A stretch of DNA of 64,000 bases, taken from Deltaproteobacteria bacterium. GTDB lineage: Bacteria; Myxococcota; Myxococcia; Myxococcales; SZAS-1. Each line of letters opens with the position of its first letter. The first letter of the stretch is position 1. This document shows, piece after piece, positions 27,605-38,139 of this stretch. The position numbers and the translations under genes are program-made. The DNA is taken from contig JAFEBB010000031.1 in the NCBI GenBank assembly GCA_018266075.1, positions 22,372 to 86,371 of the forward strand, read 5' to 3'. The notes under the pieces were generated by a model. That model was not told the origin of the DNA and searched no databases. It saw only the letters and a list, made by a program, of their open reading frames with translations.

Positions 27605-28048
27605 ATGGCCTACAGCGACAAGCTCATCGACCACTACGAGAACCCGCGCAACGTCGGCACGCTCGACAAGAGCGACGACAGCGTCGGCACCGGCCTCGTG
27701 GGCGCGCCCGCCTGCGGCGACGTGATGCGGCTCCAGCTCAAGATCAACGAGCAGACCGGCGTCATCGAAGACGCGCGCTTCAAGACCTTCGGCTGCGGCT
27801 CCGCGATCGCCTCGAGCTCGCTCGTGACCGAGTGGGTGAAGGGCAAGTCCATCGACGACGCCACCCAGATCACCAACAAGGAGATCGCCCAGGAGCTCTC
27901 CTTGCCGCCGGTGAAGATCCACTGCTCGGTGCTCGCCGAGGACGCCATCAAGGCCGCCATCGCCGACTTCCGCGCCAAGCAGGCCAAGAAGAAGGGCGAG
28001 GCCGCCGCGAGCCAGCCCCCTGGCGACGGTCCTCAGGTGGCGCGATGA
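27605..28048 (+). CDS. iscU: Iron-sulfur cluster scaffold protein
   Basis: A 147-residue protein, the scaffold on which [2Fe-2S] clusters are built. The three ligand Cys are in GAPACGDVM, KTFGCGSAIAS and KIHCSVLAED, and the chaperone-binding LPPVK motif recognised by HscA is present. The last 20 residues (KKKGEAAASQPPGDGP) are an unusual extension. The stop overlaps the ATG of iscA. Confidence 0.95.
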   Translation: MAYSDKLIDHYENPRNVGTLDKSDDSVGTGLVGAPACGDVMRLQLKINEQTGVIEDARFKTFGCGSAIASSSLVTEWVKGKSIDDATQITNKEIAQELSLPPVKIHCSVLAEDAIKAAIADFRAKQAKKKGEAAASQPPGDGPQVAR

Positions 28049-28452
28049 TCGAGGCGGTCATGTCGGATCCGATTGCTCCCACGCCTCCGCCCGCTGCTCC
28101 CGCCCCGGCGCCCAAGCCGGCCGCCAAGGGCATCCTGCTGGCCGACAACGCCGTCGCGCGCATCCAGAAGATGCTCGCCGACCGCGGCACGCCCAACGCC
28201 GGCCTGCGCATCCAGGTGAAGGGCGGCGGCTGCTCGGGCCTGCAGTACGACATGAGCTGGGCCGAGGCGGCCAAGGAGCGCGACAAGGTCTTCGAGCGCG
28301 ACGGCGTGCGCGTGTTCGTCGACCCGAAGAGCTACCTGTACCTGGTGGGCACCACGCTCGAGTACCAGGAGTCGCTGATGGAGTCGGGGTTCAAGCTCGT
28401 GAACCCCAACGCCAAGACCAGCTGCGGCTGCGGGCAGAGCTTCACCGCCTAG
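28045..28452 (+). CDS. iscA: A-type iron-sulfur cluster carrier protein
   Basis: A 135-residue A-type carrier. The conserved Cys triad is seen as GGGCSGLQY and SCGCGQSF. The N-terminal 30 residues are a Pro/Ala-rich tail not found in most IscA proteins. The start ATG at 28045 overlaps the iscU stop (ATGA); an ATG five codons later could also serve. It would pass clusters to target proteins in the Isc pathway. Confidence 0.93.
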   Translation: MIEAVMSDPIAPTPPPAAPAPAPKPAAKGILLADNAVARIQKMLADRGTPNAGLRIQVKGGGCSGLQYDMSWAEAAKERDKVFERDGVRVFVDPKSYLYLVGTTLEYQESLMESGFKLVNPNAKTSCGCGQSFTA

Positions 28453-28466
28453 CCAAGAGTTTTTCC

Positions 28467-29012
28467 GTGTCCAACCACTTCGAGCTCTTCGGCCTGCAAA
28501 AGGCCTTCGAGCTGGATGCCAAGGCTCTCGACGCCCGCTACCGCGAGCTCAGCCAGCAGTGGCACCCGGACAAGCAGACCTCGGGCGACGCCAAGCAGCG
28601 TCTGCAGGCGCTTGAGATGAGCGCCCACCTCAACCAGGCCTACAAGACTTTGCGCGACGCTTCGGCGCGCGCCGCGTACCTGCTCAAGCTCCTCGGGCTG
28701 GATCTCGATCAAGAGGGCGAGCGCACGTTCCAGATGAACCCGGCCTTCCTCGCGGAGATGCTGGAGCTGCGCGAGGAGCTCGACGCCGCCAAGAACAAGA
28801 ACGACGTGCAGCGCGCGCTGGCGATGGGCAAGCAGATGCAGGAGCGCGAGAAGGAGACGCACGCCAAGCTCGCGGAGCTCTTCGCCCAGCAGCTCGCGAG
28901 CCCCGAGCACGCCCGCTTGCAGAAGCTGGGCGACCAGGTGGCGGCCTTGCGCTACTACCGCCGCTTCCTCGACGAGGTCTCCGCCATCGAGGACGAAGCG
29001 ACCCAGGTTTGA
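28467..29012 (+). CDS. hscB: Co-chaperone HscB (J-domain protein)
   Basis: A 181-residue J-protein with the HPD motif (WHPDKQ near residue 34) and a C-terminal helical domain for IscU ([18 protein letters not shown]). It starts with GTG at 28467, four codons after the iscA stop. HscB brings loaded IscU to the Hsp70 HscA encoded next. Confidence 0.93.
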   Translation: MSNHFELFGLQKAFELDAKALDARYRELSQQWHPDKQTSGDAKQRLQALEMSAHLNQAYKTLRDASARAAYLLKLLGLDLDQEGERTFQMNPAFLAEMLELREELDAAKNKNDVQRALAMGKQMQEREKETHAKLAELFAQQLASPEHARLQKLGDQVAALRYYRRFLDEVSAIEDEATQV

Positions 29013-29016
29013 ACCC

Positions 29017-30870
29017 ATGGCCGGCCTCCTTCAGATCCGAGATCCGTTGAAGACCGAGGGCCGCGCCGTGGGCATCGACCTCGGCACGACCAACTCGCTG
29101 GTGGCCTACGTGGCGAACGGCAAGCCCGCGTGCCTGCCCGTCGACGAGGGCGGCAGCCCCTTGCTCCCGAGCGTGGTGCACTTCTCGGACGATCCGAGCT
29201 GCGCCGGTGTCGTGGTCGGTCACGCCGCGCGCCGCGCTGCCGCCCAGAGCCCGCAGGACGTGCTCGCCAGCGTGAAGCGCTTCATGGGCAAGGGCGCGAA
29301 GGACGTCGAGACGAAGAAGCTGGGCACCTATCGCTTCGCGGATCGCAGCGACGGCCCGGTGCGCTTCATCGCCGGCGGCCGCGAGGTGACGCCCGTCGAG
29401 GTGAGCGCGGAGATCTTGAAGAAGCTCAAGCTGCGCGCCGAGATGCACTTCGGCGAAGCGGTGGATCGCGCGGTGGTGACGGTTCCTGCGTACTTCGACG
29501 ACGCCCAGCGGCAAGCGACGAAGGACGCCGCGCGCCTGGCCGGACTCGAAGTGCTGCGCTTGCTCAACGAGCCGACCGCGGCCGCACTGGCCTACGGCCT
29601 CGACAAGGGCAGCCAGGGCACCTTCGCGGTGTACGACCTGGGCGGCGGCACTTTCGATATATCTATTTTGCAGCTCGTGGACGGCGTGTTCCAGGTGAAG
29701 AGCACCGGCGGCGACTCGGCGCTCGGCGGCGACGACTTCGATCGCGCGATCGCGACGGCGATGCTGGCGGAGGCGAAGATCGAGAAGCCGGATCCGGCGA
29801 TGATCCACGCGGCGCTGGTGGAGGCGCGGCGCGCGAAGGAAGCGCTGACCACCGTCGACACCGTGACCTACGAGCTGGGCGGCTTCCGGCGCGAGCTCAC
29901 CCGCGCGCAGATGAACGAGCTCATCAAGCCCTGGGTGCAGAAGACCGGCGCGGCCGTTCGCCGCGCGCTCAAGGACGCCAACCACACGGCTGCCGACATC
30001 GACGGTGTGATCCTCGTGGGCGGCTCCACGCGCGTGCTCGCGGTGCGCGACTTCGTGGGCGAGCTCTTCGGCAAGGCGCCGCTCGGCGACATCGATCCGG
30101 ATCAGGTCGTGGCGCTCGGCGCCGCGATCCAGGCGGATCTGCTCGCGGGCAACGCGCGCGACGACGTGCTCCTGCTCGACGTCATTCCGCTCTCGCTCGG
30201 CATCGAGACCATGGGCGGCGTGGTGTCCAAGCTCATCCCGCGCAACTCGAGCATCCCCGCGACCGCGAAGATGCAGGTGACGACTTTTCAGGACGGCCAG
30301 ACGGCCATGGACATCCACGTGCTCCAGGGCGAGCGCGAGCTGGTGTCCGACTGCCGCAGCCTGGCGCGCTTCAAGCTCTCCGGCATTCCCGCGCTCGCTT
30401 CGGGAATGGCCAAGGTGGAAATCACCTTTGCCATCGACGCCGACGGCATCCTCTCCGTGAGCGCACGCGAGCTCTCGACGGGCGTGGAGCAGAGCATCAC
30501 CGTGAAGCCCAGCCACGGCCTCAGCGACGAGGAAGTGGAGAAGATGCTCCTCGACTCGCTCGAGCACGCCGAAGAGGACGTCGCCGCGCGCCTGCTCCGC
30601 GAGGAGCGCGTGGAGGTGCAGCGCATCGGCCACGACGCGCGCAAGCAGCTCGCGGCCAACGGCAAGCTCTTGAGCGACGACGAGCGCGCGCAGGTGGAAG
30701 CCAAGCTGCTCGCGCTGGAGAAGGCCGCGCAAGGCCAGGATCACGGCGCGATCGCGGCCGAGCGCGCCAACTTCGAGGTCGCGGTGAAGCCGTTCGCGGA
30801 GCGCATCATGAACGCCGCGATCGCCAAGGTCGTCGCGGGCCACACCATGACCGAGTTCGAGCAGACGTGA
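29017..30870 (+). CDS. hscA: Fe-S protein maturation Hsp70 chaperone
   Basis: A 617-residue Hsp70 with the ATPase domain motifs [13 protein letters not shown], the conserved [10 protein letters not shown] loop and ILVGGSTRV, plus a substrate-binding domain that takes the LPPVK motif of IscU. It starts four bases after the hscB stop and its last base is the A of the fdx ATG. The [10 protein letters not shown] codons include GATATATC (29656) with rare ATA and TCT codons, although Gly and Asp codons around it are GC-rich. Confidence 0.95.
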   Translation: MAGLLQIRDPLKTEGRAVGIDLGTTNSLVAYVANGKPACLPVDEGGSPLLPSVVHFSDDPSCAGVVVGHAARRAAAQSPQDVLASVKRFMGKGAKDVETKKLGTYRFADRSDGPVRFIAGGREVTPVEVSAEILKKLKLRAEMHFGEAVDRAVVTVPAYFDDAQRQATKDAARLAGLEVLRLLNEPTAAALAYGLDKGSQGTFAVYDLGGGTFDISILQLVDGVFQVKSTGGDSALGGDDFDRAIATAMLAEAKIEKPDPAMIHAALVEARRAKEALTTVDTVTYELGGFRRELTRAQMNELIKPWVQKTGAAVRRALKDANHTAADIDGVILVGGSTRVLAVRDFVGELFGKAPLGDIDPDQVVALGAAIQADLLAGNARDDVLLLDVIPLSLGIETMGGVVSKLIPRNSSIPATAKMQVTTFQDGQTAMDIHVLQGERELVSDCRSLARFKLSGIPALASGMAKVEITFAIDADGILSVSARELSTGVEQSITVKPSHGLSDEEVEKMLLDSLEHAEEDVAARLLREERVEVQRIGHDARKQLAANGKLLSDDERAQVEAKLLALEKAAQGQDHGAIAAERANFEVAVKPFAERIMNAAIAKVVAGHTMTEFEQT

Positions 30871-31271
30871 TGGCCAAGGTCGTCTTCGACAACAAGCTCG
30901 ACGGCGAGCACCACGAGCTCGAGGTCCCCGCGGGCACCACGCTCCTCGAGGCCGCGCAGAAGTGCGGCGCCAAGATGGGCCACTCGTGCGGCGGCGTCTG
31001 CGCGTGCTCCACCTGCCACTCCTGGATCCGCGGCGGCGCCGACGCGCTCAGCGATCAAGAAGACAAGGAGCTCGACCGCCTCGATATGGCCTTCGACGTG
31101 AAGCCCATGAGCCGGCTCGGCTGCCAGTGCATCATCGAGAAGGGCGACGCGACGATCTCCGTGGAGCTCACGCAGGAGAGCGTGAGCGCCTACTACGACG
31201 AGCACCCGGACGAGCGCCGCGCGAGAGAGGCCCGGCTGCGCGAGCAACCGGGCCCGAAGGCGCAACCGTAG
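30870..31271 (+). CDS. fdx: [2Fe-2S] ferredoxin of the Isc system
   Basis: A 133-residue adrenodoxin-type ferredoxin. The cluster Cys are in SCGGVCACSTCHSW and GCQCI. It supplies electrons for cluster assembly. ATG 30870 overlaps the hscA stop (TGATG). The C-terminal 25 residues (DERRAREARLREQPG) are a charged extension. It is the last gene of the isc operon; iscX was not seen. Confidence 0.94.
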   Translation: MAKVVFDNKLDGEHHELEVPAGTTLLEAAQKCGAKMGHSCGGVCACSTCHSWIRGGADALSDQEDKELDRLDMAFDVKPMSRLGCQCIIEKGDATISVELTQESVSAYYDEHPDERRAREARLREQPGPKAQP

Positions 31272-31280
31272 CGACGCGCG

Positions 31281-31883
31281 TCAGTAGTGGACGCCGAGCG
31301 TGGCCTGCGTGGCCCACTGGTTGCCGTTGCTGGTGGTTCCGAGGGTGTTGTGCGTATTGGCCAGGTAGTCGGCGCGCGCGCCCACTGTAACCAATTGGTT
31401 AAAGAGAACGTTGGCGCCGATGGCCGCGGGGATCTGGAACGAGCCGCTGGACACGTAGTACGCGTTGTCGCCGCCGTTCACGCTGTAGTGCGCGCCACCC
31501 AGGCCGCCCGAGACGAAGGGCTCGAAGACGGTGGTGGCCCCCATCGCGAAGGGCGCGGTGAGCTTGATGTCGCCGCTGAACGCCGTGGTGGTCACGTTGT
31601 GCGCGGTCGGCAGCCGGACGTCGTCGATCTGGTTGTTGGCGCCCTGGTACACGCCCTCGATGCCGATGTTGGGCGTGATGTTCACGATGCCGCGCGCGTT
31701 CCAGCTCGGGCCCAGGTTGGTGTGATCGCCCAGGTCGCCGGTGAAGTTCGAGAGGCCGCCGCCCGCTTCTGCGCCCACGCGCGAGGCCGCGTCGCTGCCC
31801 GAGCTCGTCACCGCTCGCGCTTGCCCGCAGACCAGGAGCGCAGCCGCGCCCGCGCCCAAAACGCTCAACCACCGAGCCTTCAT
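31281..31883 (-). CDS. Outer-membrane beta-barrel protein (OmpA-like barrel)
   Basis: A 200-residue protein with a clear signal peptide (MKARWLSVLGAGAAALLVCGQARA) and alternating hydrophobic strands ending in ATQATLGVHY, typical of small outer-membrane barrels. No peptidoglycan-binding domain follows. An AGGAGA ribosome site precedes the ATG at 31883. It converges with fdx. A TAAC-N6-GTTA word at 31388 is encoded as Asn-Gln-Leu-Val-Thr with rare TTG and GTT codons. Confidence 0.78.
   Translation of the reverse strand: MKARWLSVLGAGAAALLVCGQARAVTSSGSDAASRVGAEAGGGLSNFTGDLGDHTNLGPSWNARGIVNITPNIGIEGVYQGANNQIDDVRLPTAHNVTTTAFSGDIKLTAPFAMGATTVFEPFVSGGLGGAHYSVNGGDNAYYVSSGSFQIPAAIGANVLFNQLVTVGARADYLANTHNTLGTTSNGNQWATQATLGVHY
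31388..31401. repeat. TAAC-N6-GTTA site inside the barrel protein gene
   Basis: Fully palindromic example: TAAC-CAATTG-GTTA reads the same on both strands. It is the cleanest member of the dispersed family. Confidence 0.5.
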
Positions 31884-32051
31884 GATCGTTCTCCTGGGGC
31901 TCTTTGCCCCGTTGGTGCATCCCTCGCCGTACGAGATGGAGCGGCACGTCCGGGGCCACAAGGCTCGGCCAGCCGGCGCGGCGCGCGAGGAGCGAGCGGG
32001 CCACCGTGCGGTGCGCGACATTCACGCTAGAGTGCTCGAGCGGAGGAACGC

Positions 32052-32885
32052 GTGCTGTGCCGGCCGACCATCCTGCTCCTGCTCTGCGGCGCGCTCGCCT
32101 GTGCGCCCGAGAGCCCGGACCGCGGCACATACCTCGGTGATGGCACCGCGCTGGCCACGTTCGCCGCCCACGGCGACGGCGCCGAGCCCTTCGATGTCGA
32201 CGTGGTCTTTCCCTCGCAGGCCAATGGCGCGCCACAGCCTGGGCCCTTTCCAGGCGCGGTGATCCTGCCCGACGACGGCGTGGACCGAACGAGCTACCGC
32301 TGGCTCGCCCAGGCGCTCGCGAAGCAGGGGTTCGTGGTGGCGATGCCGGAGATGTCGCTCGGCAAAGCCAGCGTGGATCCCGACCGTGCGAACGTGAGCC
32401 ACGATCTCCTGCGCTCGGATCGCGGGCTGCTGAAGGGGCTGATCACCAACCGCGTGGCGCTGCTCGGCCACGGCGCAGGCGGCGAGACGGCGCTGCACCA
32501 GGCGGTGAATGGACCGTTCCAGGCGCTCGTGCTCCTGGCGAACGCACCAGTGAGCGGTGACGAAGCGGAGAAGGTCGGCGCGGTGTCGCTGGTGGTGGTG
32601 GGCACCTCGGACTGCGCGCTGTCTCTCGCGGATGCGCAGGCGGGTTGGTCGCGGCTGCCCTCGCCGTCGGTGTTCGTGCAGGTGGTGGGCGCCACGCACA
32701 CGCAGTTCACGGACGACGACTCCGCGGATCGCGCGGACTGCGAGCCGGGCACGTCGCTCCAGGCCGCGCACCAGAACATCGCGACAGCAGTGGCCGAGTT
32801 CCTGCGCTTCGCGCTCGAGAGCGATCAGGCTGCGCTGGGCGCGCTCGAAGAGGGCACGGCGGATCTCTCGGTGGAGACGCGATGA
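32052..32885 (+). CDS. Alpha/beta-hydrolase-fold lipoprotein
   Basis: A 277-residue protein starting with GTG 32052 (GGAGG ribosome site six bases before). The signal MLCRPTILLLLCGALAC carries the lipid Cys. The body fits alpha/beta hydrolases: FPGAVILPDDG, RSYRWLAQAL-like helix, and a GHGAGG nucleophile elbow where the usual Ser is replaced by Ala (consensus GHSxGG). The classic catalytic Ser is therefore missing, so it may bind rather than hydrolyse. The stop overlaps the next gene's ATG. Confidence 0.65.
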   Translation: MLCRPTILLLLCGALACAPESPDRGTYLGDGTALATFAAHGDGAEPFDVDVVFPSQANGAPQPGPFPGAVILPDDGVDRTSYRWLAQALAKQGFVVAMPEMSLGKASVDPDRANVSHDLLRSDRGLLKGLITNRVALLGHGAGGETALHQAVNGPFQALVLLANAPVSGDEAEKVGAVSLVVVGTSDCALSLADAQAGWSRLPSPSVFVQVVGATHTQFTDDDSADRADCEPGTSLQAAHQNIATAVAEFLRFALESDQAALGALEEGTADLSVETR

Positions 32886-33529
32886 GGCGCCTCGCGGTCG
32901 CGCTGATCCTCTTGGGATCCGGCGTCGCCTGGGCGGATCCGTCGCCGCGGGTGATCGCCGGGCTGGTTCGGCCGGAAGCGGGCGCCGCGGTCGCCGCAGG
33001 GACCGATACCGTTTCCATCTCCGCGTGGATCGAAAAGCCGGACCTCACGCGCACCGCGAGCGTGAGCTTCGTCTACCGCTGGCTGGGCGTCGTCTCGGGC
33101 ACCGAGCGCTTCAAGATGGTGATGCAGAAGCCCAACCTGAGCATCTTCTTCCGCGACTATTCGAGCGCCTCGGTCTACGCGCGCGGCGGCACCACGGTGG
33201 GGCTGTCGAAGGGATTCGGGCTCGGCTTTCGCGCCGGCCCCGAGAGCGGCGTGTTCTCAGCGGTGCTCAGCCCGAGCGCGCAGATCGACGGCTTCTGGGT
33301 GATCCGCGAAGGCACCTCGGGAATCAGCGCGCGCGTGCCGCTCGGGTTGGAGCTGGCCATGACCGGCCGCTACGCCCGCGTGGTGCCGTTTGCGCTCGTG
33401 CGCGGCTTCGAGGACGTGTGGCTGCACCGCAGCCCCGCGTATCGCTACGAGGCGCTCGCGGGCGTGGGCCTGACGTTCGACCTGCCGGGCCCGCGCGAGA
33501 AGGGCAAGCCGCTGCCGCCGGGGCCTTAA
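32882..33529 (+). CDS. Exported protein of unknown function
   Basis: A 215-residue protein with a signal peptide (MRRLAVALILLGSGVAWA). The mature part is rich in beta strands (SVSFVYRWLGVVS, GLGFRAGPESG, GLELAMTGRYARVVPFALVRG) and may be a barrel or periplasmic sandwich. No family recognised. It overlaps the upstream lipoprotein gene (ATGA) and converges with the MBL hydrolase, the two stops being adjacent inside one TAAC-N6-GTTA word. Confidence 0.55.
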   Translation: MRRLAVALILLGSGVAWADPSPRVIAGLVRPEAGAAVAAGTDTVSISAWIEKPDLTRTASVSFVYRWLGVVSGTERFKMVMQKPNLSIFFRDYSSASVYARGGTTVGLSKGFGLGFRAGPESGVFSAVLSPSAQIDGFWVIREGTSGISARVPLGLELAMTGRYARVVPFALVRGFEDVWLHRSPAYRYEALAGVGLTFDLPGPREKGKPLPPGP

Positions 33530-33540
33530 CTAAACGGTTA
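33527..33540. repeat. TAAC-N6-GTTA site spanning two convergent stop codons
   Basis: The TAA stop of the plus-strand gene and the TAG stop of the minus-strand gene both lie in this 14-base word, followed by a second GTTAAC. Member of the dispersed family. Confidence 0.5.
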
Positions 33541-34288
33541 ACTTCATCCCGTCGTCGGCGATCTCGATGCGCGGCGGCTGCCGAACCTCGTGCGCGTGCG
33601 CGCGCATCTCGTCGGAGAGGTGCGTGAGCAAGAAGCGCTTCGCCGAGAGCCGCGACAGCTCGGGCCGCAAGAGCGTCCAGGTGAGGTGCTGCGGGACTTC
33701 GACGCTGTAGAAGCTGCACTCGCACACGAAGAGATCCGCGTTCGCCGATGCGGGGATGAGCTCGTCCGTCCAGCCCGTGTCGCCGCTGAACGTGAGCACT
33801 TTCCCTTCCGTGCTCACGCGCAGCAGGCACGCGACTTCGCCGGGCGGCGTCTGGTGGTCGGCCTGGAACGGCTCCACCGTCCGGCCCAGGAGCTGCAGCT
33901 TCTGCCCGGGCGAATACTCGATCACCACCAGCGGGAACTCGGGCGGCCGCGCGGCGATGTCCTTGTACGTGAGCTTGAACAGCTCTTCGACGCGCGCCTT
34001 GGTGCCCGTGGGCCCGCAGATCGTGAGCGGGTGCTTGCGAAACCCGCGGTAGTACGCGTCGACCAGCAGCGTGTGCAGCCCGCCGAAGTGATCGCCGTGC
34101 AGGTGCGTGAGGTACACGCCCGCGAGGTCATTCGGATCGCGTCCGAGCCGCTTGAGCGCCGACATCGCCGTGGGGCCGAAGTCCACGCAGACCGCGCCCG
34201 CGCCGTCCTCGAGCAGGTAGCAGCTGTGGCCCCGACCGCCCGCATTGAAGGCGTCGGCCGAGCCCAGCACGGTCAGGGTCACCGCCAT
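33530..34288 (-). CDS. MBL-fold metallohydrolase (RNase Z-like)
   Basis: A 252-residue metallo-beta-lactamase-fold enzyme. The zinc motif is THLHGDHFGG, with further ligands in FQADHQTPPG, FSGDTGWTDEL and LTHLSDEM. The layout is closest to RNase Z/YhfI-like phosphodiesterases, but the long flexible arm of RNase Z is not seen, so tRNA processing is uncertain. It is divergent from the VWA gene. Confidence 0.82.
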   Translation of the reverse strand: MAVTLTVLGSADAFNAGGRGHSCYLLEDGAGAVCVDFGPTAMSALKRLGRDPNDLAGVYLTHLHGDHFGGLHTLLVDAYYRGFRKHPLTICGPTGTKARVEELFKLTYKDIAARPPEFPLVVIEYSPGQKLQLLGRTVEPFQADHQTPPGEVACLLRVSTEGKVLTFSGDTGWTDELIPASANADLFVCECSFYSVEVPQHLTWTLLRPELSRLSAKRFLLTHLSDEMRAHAHEVRQPPRIEIADDGMKLTV

Positions 34289-34360
34289 CCCCTCACGCTA
34301 CGCGCGGTTGACCGTCTCCGCCAGATTCCGGACACCGTGCAAGTGCCCGGATCCGGGGCG

Positions 34361-34396
34361 CTGCGCCGCTCTGGACGCGCGGCGCAGATCTTTTTT
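34361..34396 (+). terminator. Intrinsic-terminator-like hairpin in the leader of the VWA gene
   Basis: A 9-base-pair GC-rich perfect stem (CTGCGCCGC with GCGGCGCAG, 9-base loop) followed by ATC and six T. No plus-strand gene ends just upstream (the neighbour is divergent), so it would stop transcripts that start in the 70 bases before it. It ends 54 bases ahead of the VWA start codon. Confidence 0.6.
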
Positions 34397-34450
34397 CGAG
34401 CTGGTGCGTGCAAGAGCACGCCGGCCTTTCTGGCCGCGAAAGGATCCCCC

Positions 34451-35791
34451 ATGAAGGCCATCTTCCGACCCCTGCTGGCGCTCATGGCCTGCTTCGCGGC
34501 GCCTGCCGCGCAGGCTGCGCCGCTCTCCCTCGACGCCGCGCTCCGCAACGGCAAGCTCAACGCCACCGAGGGCGAGACGTACCTGCGCGTGACCGTGAAG
34601 GCTGCGCCGGTGCACGTCGACACCCGCATGCCCATGAACATCGCGGTGGTCATCGACCGCTCGGGCAGCATGAGCGAGAGCGGTCCCGCCGGCAGCCAGA
34701 AGATGGCCGACGCCATCGCCAGCGCGCGCTTCCTGGTGGATCAACTTGACGAGCGCGACACGCTCACCGTGATCAGCTTCGACGACGGCGCGGAGATCCT
34801 CGCCCCGGGCACGAAGATGACCGCGGCCGCGAAGGCCAGCGCCAAGGAGAAGATCGGCACCCTCTACGCGCGCGGCGGTACCGACATGCTCGCCGGCCTC
34901 GGCGCGGGCATCCGCGCGGCGCACGAGCACCAGAAGGGCGACCAGGTGAACCGCGTGATCCTCATCTCCGACGGCATTCCCAACGTGGCCGAGGGGCTGG
35001 TGGAGATGGCCCGCGACGCCCAGGGCAAGGGCATCACCGTGAGCACCATGGGCGTGGGCACGGACTACAACGAGAACCTCATGACCGCGATGGCCAACGC
35101 GGGCAACGGCGGCTACTACTTCGTCGCCGACGCGCGGAAGCTCCCGGAGATCTTCTCCAAGGAGCTCCACTCGCTGATGGCGGTGGTGGCGAAGAACGCG
35201 GCGCTGAAGATCGAGTTCGGCTCGGGCGTGAAGCCCACCAAGATCTTCGGCTACGACGCGGAGATCGGCCAGGAGGCCACGCTGGTCCGCCTGGGGGATG
35301 TGGTCGGCGGCCAGACGGCCGAGGTGCTCCTCAAGGTCCACCACCCGGCGCTCTCGGGCTCGCGCCCGGTGGCCCACGTGGAGCTGGTGTACCTCGACGC
35401 CCTGAAGAAGAGCTCCGAGCGCGCCGACCGCGACGTCTCCGCCACCTTCACCGAAGACAAGGCCGCCATCGAGGCCTCGCTCGACGCCCAGACCTTCGCC
35501 AAGACCGAGCAGGTGGCCACCGCGGAGGCCGTGCAGCAGGCAATGGACGCCTACGCGCAGGGCAACAAGGCCCAGGCGCAGAAGGTCATCGCCGATCGCC
35601 GCGCCGCCATGCACGCCGCGCCGCCCCCGCCCGCCGCCGCGCCCGCGATGAAGCAGGCCTACGAGAGCCTCGACTTCGCCGACTCGGCGGTAATGGCCGC
35701 CCCGGCCGCCACCCAGGGCTACTCCGGTGGCGCGGGCGTGAGCGCCGCGGCCAAGACCGCCAAGGAGAAGGTCCGCGAGCTCGAGCGCTAA
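34451..35791 (+). CDS. Exported von Willebrand factor A domain protein
   Basis: A 446-residue protein with a signal peptide (MKAIFRPLLALMACFAAPAAQA). The VWA domain (residues 60-250) has an intact MIDAS metal site: DRSGSMS, then GGTDML and ISDGIPN. A C-terminal part (residues 260-445) with an AQ-rich helix and Pro/Ala linkers follows. Bacterial VWA proteins bind partners through a metal ion. An AAAGGA ribosome site precedes the ATG at 34451. A strong terminator follows the gene, and a terminator-like hairpin lies in its leader. Confidence 0.82.
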   Translation: MKAIFRPLLALMACFAAPAAQAAPLSLDAALRNGKLNATEGETYLRVTVKAAPVHVDTRMPMNIAVVIDRSGSMSESGPAGSQKMADAIASARFLVDQLDERDTLTVISFDDGAEILAPGTKMTAAAKASAKEKIGTLYARGGTDMLAGLGAGIRAAHEHQKGDQVNRVILISDGIPNVAEGLVEMARDAQGKGITVSTMGVGTDYNENLMTAMANAGNGGYYFVADARKLPEIFSKELHSLMAVVAKNAALKIEFGSGVKPTKIFGYDAEIGQEATLVRLGDVVGGQTAEVLLKVHHPALSGSRPVAHVELVYLDALKKSSERADRDVSATFTEDKAAIEASLDAQTFAKTEQVATAEAVQQAMDAYAQGNKAQAQKVIADRRAAMHAAPPPPAAAPAMKQAYESLDFADSAVMAAPAATQGYSGGAGVSAAAKTAKEKVRELER

Positions 35792-35812
35792 CGAGTACAA
35801 CAAGACAAAACG

Positions 35813-35850
35813 CGCCGCGGCCGGGTGGATCCCGACCGCGGCGTTTCTCT
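35813..35850 (+). terminator. Rho-independent terminator after the VWA gene
   Basis: A perfect 8-base-pair outer stem (CGCCGCGG with CCGCGGCG), an inner CGGGT/TCCCG pairing, and then TTTCTCTTT. It lies 22 bases after the stop codon and before the mglA-like promoter. Confidence 0.8.
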
Positions 35851-35859
35851 TTGGGGCGC

Positions 35860-35887
35860 TTGGAATCGTAAAGCCCTGGCGTACAAT
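35860..35887 (+). promoter_or_regulatory. Promoter of the MglA-like GTPase gene, predicting a leaderless mRNA
   Basis: TTGGAA at 35860-35865, 16 bases, TACAAT at 35882-35887. The start codon ATG is at 35897, only nine bases beyond the -10 box, so the transcript would begin at or within about three bases of it. No Shine-Dalgarno sequence is present. Confidence 0.55.
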
Positions 35888-35896
35888 CAGCGCTCC

Positions 35897-36606
35897 ATGG
35901 TCCAGCTCAACGCCGCCGCACGAGAGCTCACCATCAAGGTCGTCTATTACGGCCCCGGGCTCTCCGGAAAGACCACCAACCTGCAGCAGATCCACGCGCG
36001 GCTCGCGCCCGAGATCCGCGGGCGGCTGCTCTCGGTGGAGACCCACGACGACCGCACGCTCTTCTTCGACCTCTTGCCCGTCTTCTTCGAGAGCCAGCAG
36101 GGCCTGAAGGTGAAGGTGAAGCTGTACACCGTGCCCGGCCAGGTGATTCACCAGGCCACGCGCAAGCTGGTGCTCCAGAACGCCGACGCGGTGGCCTTCA
36201 TCGCCAACTCGCAGCGCGACGCCAACCAGGAGAACAACGAGTACTGGGCCAACCTGCTCGCGAACCTGAAAGACAACGGCCTGGATCCAGAAGAGATCCC
36301 GGTGGTGATCCAGTTCAACAAGCTGGATCTGCCCAACGCCAAGACGCCCGAGGAGCTCGACGAGGTCCGCAAGCGCGGCTCCGAGCCCGTCTTCGGCGCG
36401 GTGGCGGTGCGCGGTGAGGGCGTGCTGGAGACGCTCCACGGCGTGCTCCAGGCGGCCTACCGGCACCTCGACAAGAAGCACGGCCTCTCCTCGCGGCTCA
36501 GCCTCACCGAGGAGCAGTTCCTGAGCGGCGTGTTCCGCAGCCTGGATCTCAAGGGCACCGCACTGGAGTCGCAGTTCGCGCCGCCGGCGGCGCAGGGGGC
36601 GAGCTG

Positions 36607-36607
<1 letters not shown>
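35897..36607 (+). CDS. MglA-like Ras-family small GTPase
   Basis: A 236-residue GTPase. It has the MglA-type P-loop GPGLSGKTTNL (about 19-29), switch region TLFFDLLPVFF, switch II as TVPGQV, and the base-recognition NKLDLPNA. M. xanthus MglA (about 195 residues) sets cell polarity and drives gliding. This protein has an extra C-terminal part of about 40 residues (SSRLSLTEEQFLSGVFRSLD), so it may be a paralogue such as those tied to signalling rather than MglA itself. The MglB partner is not next to it. The downstream kinase gene overlaps its stop (TGATG), suggesting direct partnership. Confidence 0.88.
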
Positions 36608-38133
<1,526 letters not shown>

Positions 38134-38139
38134 CGACAC

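Noticed and set aside
24929..27922. Very long open frame on the minus strand (about 1,000 codons) across the dsbD-like and iscS genes, and similar frames at 56268-59201, 36457-39444 and 19193-22174
   Set aside because: They are antisense or out-of-phase to well-supported genes, have compositions rich in Arg, Ala, His and Val without any domain, and are expected by chance at this G+C content.
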